In this document: in pieces, positions 1 to 5,190 of the stretch
How positions within the stretch are numbered: position 1 is the stretch's first letter
Layout of the letters: every line of letters starts with the position of its first letter
Source of the DNA: Paenibacillus sp.
GTDB lineage: Bacteria > Bacillota > Bacilli > Paenibacillales > NBRC-103111
Direction of reading: 5' to 3'
NCBI GenBank assembly: GCA_029239545.1
Contig: JARBUQ010000153.1
Span: forward strand, 1 to 8,911
DNA: 8,911 nt
The notes under the pieces: model-generated
Told to the model about the DNA's origin: nothing
Databases searched by the model: none
Seen by the model: the letters and a program-made list of their open reading frames with translations, nothing else
Position numbers and translations under genes: made by a program

Positions 1-81
1 TCGCTGACAACAGCAACTCTTGTTCTTTCACAATCTCATCCCTCACTATATTGTTATTTTTGTTTCTAGCAATCTGTTAGT

Positions 82-187
82 TTATCCATCAAGATGGTAG
101 CTCGATCCACTGATATAGATTTTGCGATGCCCAAAGGCCGTGCTCAAGAGCCGTGATGATGGTGATCGTCTCCGATGCATTCACTGT
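82..187 (-). pseudogene. Possible remnant of a LacI-family transcriptional regulator
   Basis: Read on the minus strand, one frame gives TALEHGL and the next gives FGHRKIYISGSS followed by YHLDG and a stop. Together they resemble the effector-domain block of LacI-family repressors (ATEHLIELGHRRIAYISG), with a frameshift inside the codons before GHR. No DNA-binding helix-turn-helix is visible, and the fragment runs toward the window edge, where the reading frame is not maintained. The match is short and made by eye, so the assignment is tentative. It lies just downstream of an oxidoreductase remnant on the same strand, which would suit a decayed sugar-utilisation locus. Confidence 0.25.
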
Positions 188-221
188 TGGTTGGAAAGAC
201 TCAAAAAAATTAACTCATTGC

Positions 222-436
222 TTAATAAATTCCGAAGAGGGCAAGGGTTTTGCCGATGTATGTAGGTTTGCCAGACTGTAGAGCAAGGATGGATAATAAC
301 TCATGATATTCCGGATGATCGGGCGACAGTACGATTAAATAATCACTCTTCACCTATGTCCACCGGTCAACATTTCCCGATATTTGTCAGTATGCCACTC
401 GTCCAGAAAATAGTCAATGAATCCGTTACTGCTCAG
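222..436 (-). pseudogene. Broken Gfo/Idh/MocA-family oxidoreductase (N-terminal remnant)
   Basis: Two minus-strand pieces in different frames match one family. The first (424-350) reads GFIDYFLDEWHTDKYREM and then TGGHR before a stop. It resembles the N-terminus of a Gfo/Idh/MocA subfamily that begins GFIDYYLDEWHADNYP. The second (353-222) reads SDYLIVLSPDHPEYHELL and later SGKPTYIGKT, the Rossmann-fold segment that in intact proteins reads SDYLIVLSPDxPEYHE and SGKPTYIDKTFAPD. About 45-50 codons that normally separate these blocks are missing, the frames differ, no usable start codon precedes the first block, and everything after the KT motif is lost. I read it as a non-functional relic of an NAD(P)-dependent sugar or inositol-type dehydrogenase. 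The family match is from memory. Confidence 0.5.
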
Positions 437-521
437 GTCGGCTGGAGTTCGTTAGAACGCCCAATCGCTCTTTTTTGGGGCGAATAAGGCTTGTAGGGTT
501 CGATACCCATTTTATTTATAG

Positions 522-562
522 AAAAAAAGAAGAAGCCCAACAAAAGTTGCATGAGCTTCTTC
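522..562 (-). terminator. Rho-independent terminator of the minus-strand small-ORF unit
   Basis: On the minus strand GAAGAAGC (562-555) pairs perfectly with GCTTCTTC (536-529). An inner CAAC/GTTG helix closes a TTTT loop, and the stem is followed at once by seven T residues. It has no T-tract in the plus direction. It lies downstream of the small ORFs at 691-872 and four bases after the TAG that ends an open frame at 697-566, so it probably ends their transcript. Confidence 0.65.
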
Positions 563-690
563 ATACTAAGAACATGATCGTTCAGGAAGGGGTCCAATTG
601 AGTCAAATATGCTTATTATCTTGCTCAATCTCTCGACAAATGAATATAGAATTCGCCTGTCTGTCTTTCTTTCGTTCAGCTTATACAGAA

Positions 691-753
691 CTATGGTTCA
701 CTGTGTTTTCCATTTGGGATAACCATCCGTCGATTGAATGCTAATGCTTTCAT
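691..753 (-). CDS. Candidate 20-residue peptide downstream of the hydrophobic peptide gene
   Basis: A GGAGGT ribosome binding site lies just after the stop of the 34-residue peptide gene and five bases before this ATG, which is why I list so short a frame. The product begins MKALAFNRRMVIPNGKHSEP and stops at TAG; it is basic and has no recognised domain. In another frame, directly after this, an open stretch (697-566, 43 codons plus stop) runs to four bases before the terminator stem and encodes a basic segment including NERKTDRRILYSFVERLSKI. A single-base indel near 697 would join them into a protein of about 62 residues. The 20-residue ORF may therefore be the truncated start of a frameshifted gene. 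Unrecognised. Confidence 0.28.
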   Translation of the reverse strand: MKALAFNRRMVIPNGKHSEP

Positions 754-767
754 ATGCTACCTCCAGC

Positions 768-872
768 TTAGTAGTTAATGAGCAATATAACCGAATACCA
801 AATGACCGCAATCACAATAACAGCAACAGAGGCAACGGAAATAAGCTTGAAAAAATTTTCGTAAGAGATCAT
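768..872 (-). CDS. 34-residue hydrophobic single-pass peptide, possibly holin-like / type I toxin-like
   Basis: The peptide starts MISYENFFKLISVASVAV, continues as one hydrophobic segment (about residues 10-32) and ends LLINY. A good ribosome binding site (AGAAGGGA, about eight bases before the ATG) fixes the start. The Y-E pair at residues 4-5 before a single membrane helix recalls the short Bacillus type I toxins and holin-like toxin peptides (TxpA, BsrG, Hol_Tox), which usually start MxxYExL. Those normally have a charged C-terminus, which is absent here. It sits in a minus-strand unit with a promoter and hairpin upstream (1095-1028), a second small ORF after it and a terminator at 562-522. 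A TATAAT hexamer at 904-899 could supply a nearer promoter. That it is a real peptide gene is plausible; the toxin idea is inference. Confidence 0.45.
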   Translation of the reverse strand: MISYENFFKLISVASVAVIVIAVIWYSVILLINY

Positions 873-905
873 TACGCCATCCCTTCTTTATCCATTATTA
901 TACAA

Positions 906-965
906 TCAAATTAAAATCACATTTCTTAGTGTAACTGTGTCAACAGGCTTATTGACTTGGAGCAT
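906..965 (-). CDS. Candidate 19-residue leader peptide
   Basis: A strong AAGGAGG site (982-976) lies ten bases before an ATG that opens the frame MLQVNKPVDTVTLRNVILI and then TGA. The near-consensus Shine-Dalgarno sequence is the main support. The peptide has no recognised motif. It lies between the 5' hairpin (1056-1028) and the hydrophobic peptide gene (872-768), so it may be a leader ORF of that transcript. Other frames cross the same site, including one of 40-48 codons ending at 949, so its existence is uncertain. Confidence 0.22.
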   Translation of the reverse strand: MLQVNKPVDTVTLRNVILI

Positions 966-1027
966 ACAGCATCATCCTCCTTATCTTTAAGTAACATTTA
1001 ATGTAAAAACACCCAGAAAATGCAGCT

Positions 1028-1056
1028 AGACATCCCGCAATAATTGCAGAATGTCT
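1028..1056 (-). repeat. 29-bp hairpin that pairs best as minus-strand RNA
   Basis: AGACATTCTGCAAT and ATTGCGGGATGTCT flank a single T. On the minus strand, 12 of 14 positions are Watson-Crick and the other two are G-U pairs; on the plus strand those two become A-C mismatches. This favours a structure in a minus-strand transcript. It begins only a few bases after the expected start of transcription from the promoter at 1095-1067. No T-tract follows, so it is not a standard terminator. A 5'-stabilising or regulatory hairpin is an inference. Confidence 0.5.
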
Positions 1057-1066
1057 ATCTCCATAC

Positions 1067-1095
1067 AACATATCACCGAAGACTGTGCGTGTCAA
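1067..1095 (-). promoter_or_regulatory. Sigma-A-like promoter, minus strand
   Basis: TTGACA (1095-1090, perfect -35) is separated by exactly 17 bases from TATGTT (1072-1067, four of six -10 positions). The predicted start near 1060 puts the 29-bp hairpin at the very 5' end of the RNA, and the small ORFs and the terminator at 562-522 follow on the same strand. Confidence 0.4.
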
Positions 1096-1248
1096 TGTCT
1101 CCCCCTAACCCTTTACATAAGAAACAGGTATGAATCAATACTGCATGCAATCTCGACTCCAGCGCATATTTTATTCCTATCCGTCATACATCCACACCAC
1201 TGTGAACTCCTCCTCATACTCTATTAATATTCCGTTTCGTAGAGAGGA

Positions 1249-1638
1249 ATGATTAACCTAATGGCGAGAACAAGACAAGAGCAGGACGGCCCCGTGCAAT
1301 TCAGACATCGCATGGAAGGCTTGACTTCATTAGTGCAGGGACACAGACATTCATTTGGCAATTTGACCGATTTATTCATTCCCGAGGATGGTAGACACCG
1401 TCATAACTTCCGCGGTATTACAACTACAGCTGACGGACATCGACATTCTTATTCAGGCCAAACAGGTCTCAATATCGGGACAGGCCCGAACCATTTTCAC
1501 CGATTCCGCATTCAGACCAATGTTGCAGATGGCCACCGCCATATCATTACCGGCAGAACCACAGGAGTTATTCGTCTTGGAACAAGAGTCGGGCATCGAT
1601 TAATCATCGAGAAAATTATCCGGCAACGTGTAAAATAA
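1249..1638 (+). CDS. ymaF: YmaF-family His-rich repeat protein
   Basis: The 129-residue product matches the YmaF family (B. subtilis YmaF is of similar length, function unknown). Its hallmark is a series of G-H-R-H-type motifs. His-x-His pairs are at residues 32/34, 50/52, 64/66, 82/84 and 96/98, with another GHR at 115-117. The spacing alternates 18, 14, 18, 14, giving a 32-residue period, probably paired beta-hairpins presenting His clusters. Metal binding is a reasonable inference, not established. There is no signal peptide or membrane segment, and the C-terminus is basic (EKIIRQRVK). The start is ambiguous: AGAGAGGA abuts the ATG at 1249, while an in-frame ATG at 1261 lies about 13 bases from it. 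The gene stands alone and converges with the esterase across a shared hairpin. A CATATTTTA element at 1165-1173 resembles a SigK -10 box, but no good -35 was found. Confidence 0.85.
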   Translation: MINLMARTRQEQDGPVQFRHRMEGLTSLVQGHRHSFGNLTDLFIPEDGRHRHNFRGITTTADGHRHSYSGQTGLNIGTGPNHFHRFRIQTNVADGHRHIITGRTTGVIRLGTRVGHRLIIEKIIRQRVK

Positions 1639-1650
1639 GAAGAAAATCAA

Positions 1651-1691
1651 AGAGAGCAGGTCAGTATCCAACGCATACTAACTTGCTCTCT
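1651..1691. terminator. Bidirectional hairpin between convergent genes
   Basis: AGAGAGCAGGTCAGTAT (1651-1667) pairs with ATACTAACTTGCTCTCT (1675-1691) at 15 of 17 positions plus one wobble, around a 7-base loop. It lies 13 bases after the ymaF-like stop and 38 bases past the esterase stop. The minus-strand side is followed by a T-rich run (TTGATTTTCTTCTTATTTT) and so looks like a working terminator for the esterase. The plus side lacks a clear T-tract and would terminate ymaF less efficiently. Confidence 0.65.
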
Positions 1692-1729
1692 ATTCTGATG
1701 CAAATGAGGGAATATTCTGTTAGAGCCTC

Positions 1730-3682
1730 TTACTGGGCTTGTTCGACCGCCAGCTTCAATTCATTCAAATCGAAATAACGGAGCATTCCCGGCAGCGTAT
1801 ATCCAACCTTATCTTCCTCACTATAATGACGTGCGCGCACCCAGTCACCTATTAGATCATGGCCGTTTACAATTTCCAAATCGCTGATCCTGTTGTCTAT
1901 GGCCGCTGCCAGCTGAGCGTATAAGCTTGAGCGACCGGATGTATAGATCCGAATATCTTGTCCTTGCGCCCCCTTAAGCTGGCTTGCCATCTCAACTGCC
2001 CGTATTACATCATATGTTCTAATGGCAGCCAGACTATCGCCCAACCAGAGCAGATCCATATCGAGCTTGTGCAGCGTACCGAAGTTGCTATTCAACTCCC
2101 GAGCATTTATTGGATTAGGCAAAAGCGGACCTACTCCCGTTACGTCAAGCACCATGACGGCTCTACCATCCTGACATTCGCTGCGAATCCAATCCTCATG
2201 CGATCGTATGCCACTTGTTCCTCCGTCCCACAATCCGATTGTTAGGCCTAGCTTCTGATCCTTGAAGGATGGGTCCCAGCAGACCAATGCATGATTGAAT
2301 AGCCCTTTCTGACTCCACCACAAAACACTCTCAGCCATAAGATCGGCCATTTCAAAAGGCGAAGAGTAGCGCGGATTTAAATCAACTTGAGTGCGATTTG
2401 CACAGACTGTATCTATTAACCATTGTCGAGCTGTTAATTGTCGGTTCTCCTCAGGCAATTTGCTGCGTTCTTGTTCCAGAAGCTCGAGACGAGCCACATT
2501 CTCTGTATGCACCGTTCGTGCTTGATCATAATCCAAGGCTACCTGCCCATTGGGAGCGCACCACATTTGACTAGGCTCAAGTATAGAAACTCTTGTTGCG
2601 TCTACTTCCACTTCATGACCAAGCAGATGCTTGGAGAAGAACGAGGCAGCCTTGCAGGCTAATCGTTCGGTATATTTGTGGACTGAATCATCCTCGAACA
2701 GCTCCAGGTTTTCTTTCTTTCCATACATGTCCCACAATCGACTAACCCTGGATACGGTGCTCCTAGTCCCTTCAATTGGAAAAAAATCATCCTTAACGGC
2801 GAGCACGAGTACAGGTCGGGGGACTAGCGCTAGCAAAATATCTTCATGATCGAATCCATGAGCGGACATACCAGGCCAAATCTGCTCGGCATCCTGCGCC
2901 TGACCTGCGTAAATATAAGCTTCGCGACTCATAATGAATGTCGCTGGAGCGGCGGCAGCGATTCGTTCATCACATACCATAGCCAGACTTGTTTGCATCC
3001 CGCCACCCGAATTTCCTGTGATCCCTATCTTCTTGGAATCCACCTCAGGTCGAGCCGCCAAATAATCAATGGCTCTGATAATATCATGGAGGAAATATCG
3101 AGCGAGGCCATCACCAAGTGGCCAGCACTGTTTGCCGACATATTCATGCTCCCCTGTGCCCGGACGAATAATGGGCTCCTTGGATTGCGGGTCCAAGTAA
3201 CTCAGACGCTCTCCTTGCCCGATCGGATCAATCGCGAATACCACAAGCCCTGCAAGTGTAAGCAGCTGGCATACCGTCTGGTACTCAGGATGATGCTTGC
3301 CAAGATCGTGATGACCGCATACGAACAGAACCGCCCCTTGCGGCTCCTTCACGCCATCTGGAATATAGAGATTACCTGTTACATAATAGAAGGGACGTGA
3401 TTCGAATATGATTTTCTCTACACGGAAGCCTTCGAATTGGATAACACCCGTTATTTGAGGATTCAGAGCCGTGGTCAAGGACGGAATTCCGCCGAATGAC
3501 TCCAGCAGCTTCTCGCGCATGTGAGATCTTCGTACATCTATCGCTTCCTGATCTTCAAGGGTATCCCGACTTCGATCTCCCTCTGCAAAGGCCTCAACAG
3601 ATTGGTCGTACACATACTGCCGCAGCTGATTCTTCACATCGTATGAATGAATGTAGAACGATTCCATATCTTCGAAATTCAT
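1730..3682 (-). CDS. Large alpha/beta hydrolase, acetyl-xylan-esterase type, with degenerate second hydrolase-like half
   Basis: The 650-residue protein is probably a carbohydrate or ester hydrolase. The N-terminal catalytic half has VLFVCGHHDLGKH (118-130), the strand IDPIGQGER (151-159), a nucleophile elbow GNSGGG with Ser225, an acid in VKDDFF (Asp298 or Asp299) and His335 in DSVHKYT, a complete Ser-Asp-His triad. The C-terminal half (about 440-640) looks like a second hydrolase fold: VLDVTGVGP (511-519), TYDVIRAVEMA (556-566), IYTSGRSSLYAQLAAA (579-594) and LPGMLRYFDL (630-639), but with no clear nucleophile or His. No signal peptide is seen, so it is probably cytoplasmic. AGGAGGG six bases before the ATG sets the start. 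A LacI-type palindrome lies 39 bases upstream, suggesting substrate-induced expression. Exact substrate unknown; it could also be a peptidase-like or glucuronoyl esterase relative. Confidence 0.8.
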   Translation of the reverse strand: MNFEDMESFYIHSYDVKNQLRQYVYDQSVEAFAEGDRSRDTLEDQEAIDVRRSHMREKLLESFGGIPSLTTALNPQITGVIQFEGFRVEKIIFESRPFYYVTGNLYIPDGVKEPQGAVLFVCGHHDLGKHHPEYQTVCQLLTLAGLVVFAIDPIGQGERLSYLDPQSKEPIIRPGTGEHEYVGKQCWPLGDGLARYFLHDIIRAIDYLAARPEVDSKKIGITGNSGGGMQTSLAMVCDERIAAAAPATFIMSREAYIYAGQAQDAEQIWPGMSAHGFDHEDILLALVPRPVLVLAVKDDFFPIEGTRSTVSRVSRLWDMYGKKENLELFEDDSVHKYTERLACKAASFFSKHLLGHEVEVDATRVSILEPSQMWCAPNGQVALDYDQARTVHTENVARLELLEQERSKLPEENRQLTARQWLIDTVCANRTQVDLNPRYSSPFEMADLMAESVLWWSQKGLFNHALVCWDPSFKDQKLGLTIGLWDGGTSGIRSHEDWIRSECQDGRAVMVLDVTGVGPLLPNPINARELNSNFGTLHKLDMDLLWLGDSLAAIRTYDVIRAVEMASQLKGAQGQDIRIYTSGRSSLYAQLAAAIDNRISDLEIVNGHDLIGDWVRARHYSEEDKVGYTLPGMLRYFDLNELKLAVEQAQ

Positions 3683-3720
3683 ACTGGTCCCTCCTGTTTA
3701 TGATGCTTGCAATACATATA

Positions 3721-3736
3721 TAGTAATCGATTACTA
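3721..3736. promoter_or_regulatory. Perfect 16-bp LacI-type operator candidate
   Basis: TAGTAATCGATTACTA is a perfect palindrome with a central CG, the usual form of LacI-family operators (compare xxTAAxCGxTTAxx). It lies 39 bases upstream of the esterase ATG. On the minus strand a weak promoter, TTGCAG-18-TACTAT, would have its -10 inside the palindrome, so binding would block transcription of the esterase. The hprK-like gene starts 180 bases away on the other side. The cognate repressor is not encoded intact in this window. Confidence 0.55.
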
Positions 3737-3739
3737 AAT

Positions 3740-3830
3740 AACCCTGCAACCCTAATTTTGTATACTCGCATTGAGAAATATTTAAATTTGTCACTTTTCC
3801 CACGTTGAAATTTGAAATCATTGCAGGGTT
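3740..3830. repeat. Separated 10-bp inverted repeat in the divergent intergenic region
   Basis: AACCCTGCAA (3740-3749) and TTGCAGGGTT (3821-3830) are exact inverted copies 71 bases apart. The left copy touches the LacI-type palindrome and includes the proposed -35 region of the esterase. The right copy lies toward the hprK-like gene. The arrangement could be two half-sites or paired operators for a looping regulator, or could be chance; no factor is recognised. Confidence 0.4.
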
Positions 3831-3865
3831 TCTTACGTATATATCGTATATTAAGAGTGATTAAC

Positions 3866-3898
3866 ATGAAATCAGGAAGCATCCTCTTCCGATTTCAT
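3866..3898 (+). promoter_or_regulatory. Leader hairpin directly before the hprK-like ribosome binding site
   Basis: ATGAAATC-A-GGAAG (3866-3879) pairs perfectly, apart from one bulged A, with CTTCC-GATTTCAT (3886-3898) around a six-base loop. It ends five bases before the AAGGAGG of the gene at 3916. It has no T-tract and so is not a terminator. Position and strength suggest an effect on mRNA stability or ribosome access, but no riboswitch or T-box consensus is visible. Confidence 0.45.
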
Positions 3899-3915
3899 AT
3901 ATAAGGAGGGCCATA

Positions 3916-4827
3916 GTGACCAGGAAAACAACAGTTCAAGACTTAGTGGAGCGCTTCTCTCTCGAGATACTCGTTGGAAACACCCAATTGCATAGAACGA
4001 TTGAGAAGCCAAAGGCCCATCGCCCAGGGCTTGAATTCGCCGGTTACTTCGAATTTTTCTCCCATGCGCATGTTCAAGTGCTGGGACGCAAAGAAATCAC
4101 GTACCTGCACACGCTCACAGATGAGGAGCGCAACGATAGAATCGGAAATGTAGTGAAGTATCATCCTCCCTGCTTCGTAGTTACCCGCGATCTTGAGGGA
4201 TTGAAATATTTGACCAAATATTGTGAAGAGGAAGGGATTCCACTTCTCCGCACCTCTCAGCCTACTTTCAAATTCATGGATCTGGTTGATACCTTTCTCG
4301 CCAAAGCGCTTGCTCCCGAGATCGCTATACACGGCGTATGTGTGAATGTTTCCGGAATAGGCGTGCTGCTGCGGGGGAAGTCAGGAGTCGGCAAGAGTGA
4401 GACTGCACATACGCTCATTCGGCGAGGACACCGGCTTGTAGCGGATGATATGGTTGTCTTGAAGAAAATTAGCCCGGAAACCATACTAGGAACGCATAAC
4501 GGGATGAACAAGGAATTCCTTGCGCTTAGAAGCATTGGTCTGGTCAACGTGTCCCGGTTATACGGACGGCGTGCTTTTCAAGATGAAACCCGCATTGTTC
4601 TCGATATCGAGCTGACCAAATGGCAGGAGCATGACCTGAATAATGATTTGGAGCTGGAGCCCAAGTTTTCTGAGTATATGGATGTACGGGTTCCGCATAT
4701 CGAGATTCAGCTTCAACCCGGTCGCGATGTAGCGGGGCTTGTAGAGGCGGCTGCGAACAACTGGTATTTGAAGACACAAGGATACAGTGCTGTAGACGAA
4801 TTCATGAAGCGGCTTGAGAACCATTAA
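3916..4827 (+). CDS. Divergent HPr kinase/phosphorylase homologue
   Basis: HprK phosphorylates and dephosphorylates a serine of HPr to set CcpA-dependent carbon catabolite control. This 303-residue protein aligns along its length with bacterial HprK: an N-terminal domain with RPGLEFAGYF (36-45), then AIHG (His139), the P-loop GKSGVGKSE (154-162) and RGHRLVADD (170-178). The C-terminal signatures have changed. The usual LLEIRGLGIINV is FLALRSIGLVNV (201-212), losing the conserved Glu and a Gly; FGAGAV is YGRRAF (216-221); PGRNLA is PGRDVA (268-273); the DRLG block is absent. Kinase chemistry seems retained, but phosphorylase activity, oligomer contacts or target choice may differ. It starts at GTG with AAGGAGG seven bases upstream. 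Canonical hprK normally adjoins lgt, which is missing here, so this is probably a paralogue. It is divergent from the esterase and has its own terminator. Confidence 0.85.
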   Translation: MTRKTTVQDLVERFSLEILVGNTQLHRTIEKPKAHRPGLEFAGYFEFFSHAHVQVLGRKEITYLHTLTDEERNDRIGNVVKYHPPCFVVTRDLEGLKYLTKYCEEEGIPLLRTSQPTFKFMDLVDTFLAKALAPEIAIHGVCVNVSGIGVLLRGKSGVGKSETAHTLIRRGHRLVADDMVVLKKISPETILGTHNGMNKEFLALRSIGLVNVSRLYGRRAFQDETRIVLDIELTKWQEHDLNNDLELEPKFSEYMDVRVPHIEIQLQPGRDVAGLVEAAANNWYLKTQGYSAVDEFMKRLENH

Positions 4828-4874
4828 GGGTGTAAATAGTTGAAGGACTGACACCCTGTTGTCGGAGGGAAGAG

Positions 4875-4896
4875 CGGAACCCCGGTTCCGTTTTTT
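4875..4896 (+). terminator. Rho-independent terminator after the hprK-like gene
   Basis: CGGAAC and GTTCCG form a GC-rich stem around CCCG, followed directly by six T residues. A second hairpin, AGGGTGT (4827-4833) with ACACCCT (4851-4857), begins at the last base of the hprK-like stop codon. The terminator separates the hprK-like transcript from the acetyltransferase operon. Confidence 0.85.
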
Positions 4897-4932
4897 CTAT
4901 TTCTAATTACCGTATACTGCCAAATAAATTGA

Positions 4933-4961
4933 TTGAAATTGAGGGTCTCTCCAGCTATAAT
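4933..4961 (+). promoter_or_regulatory. Sigma-A promoter for the GNAT-M20-Alr operon
   Basis: TTGAAA (4933-4938), a 17-base spacer and a perfect TATAAT (4956-4961) form the best promoter in the window. Transcription would start near 4968 and give a leader of about 220 bases before the acetyltransferase ATG at 5191. A perfect 20-bp palindrome lies in that leader. Confidence 0.75.
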
Positions 4962-4998
4962 CGCCTTATGGAAGCGCTGGATTCTCAATTTAGTGATT

Positions 4999-5018
4999 AG
5001 TGAAGTTTAAACTTCACT
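4999..5018. promoter_or_regulatory. Perfect 20-bp palindrome, operator candidate
   Basis: AGTGAAGTTTAAACTTCACT is perfectly self-complementary and lies about 30 bases after the predicted transcription start of the operon. That position suits a roadblock-type repressor site for a dimeric regulator. A T-run (5034-5039) occurs 16 bases later, too far for a standard terminator. The binding protein is unknown and no regulator gene lies beside it. Confidence 0.55.
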
Positions 5019-5041
5019 CCTTACATATACATATTTTTTCG

Positions 5042-5167
5042 ATGTTTTCATTGATGAATGTTCTGATCTCCGGGGTGATCGCCAAGGACCAGGACAACAT
5101 TCAGAAGCGGCTGGTTGAATACAACGAGACCAGTGATCTATTCACACCTTTTGTTACCAATGATTAG
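5042..5167 (+). pseudogene. Orphan 41-codon frame, possibly the 3' remnant of a lost gene
   Basis: The frame opens with ATG at 5042 in AT-rich DNA without a ribosome binding site. From about 5066 the composition changes abruptly to codon-like, more GC-rich sequence encoding GVIAKDQDNIQKRLVEYNET, then TPFVTND and TAG. It ends 23 bases before the acetyltransferase start. The sudden composition change and missing initiation signal suggest the C-terminal end of a gene deleted between the operon promoter and the acetyltransferase. I do not recognise the family; the KRLVEY segment faintly resembles the C-terminal part of adenylate-kinase-like proteins, but this is too short to trust. It could also be a translated leader peptide of the operon. 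Confidence 0.28.
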
Positions 5168-5190
5168 CGTGGCTATGTGGAGGAACGAAT

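Noticed and set aside
497..513. GGGTTCGATACCC, resembling a tRNA T-arm.
   Set aside because: No acceptor, D-arm or anticodon arm can be folded around it and the T-stem does not extend to five pairs.
475..744. Plus-strand 89-codon frame starting at TTG.
   Set aside because: It starts inside a T-run without a ribosome binding site, reads through the minus-strand terminator, and has no recognisable motif.
739..752. CcpA cre-like sequence TGAAAGCATTAGCA on the minus strand, tempting because of the HprK homologue.
   Set aside because: The central CG, the most conserved part of cre sites, is CA here, and it lies over the start of the 20-residue ORF.
949..1095. Minus-strand 48-codon frame (TTG 1095) or 40-codon frame (ATG 1071) with a short hydrophobic stretch (SAIIAGCLAAFSGC) followed by KCYLKIRR.
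   Set aside because: Its TTG start coincides with a perfect -35 TTGACA, the ATG form overlaps the -10, and the frame runs through the 29-bp hairpin and an AAGGAGG site. The promoter, hairpin and leader reading explains more, though a small membrane protein is not excluded.
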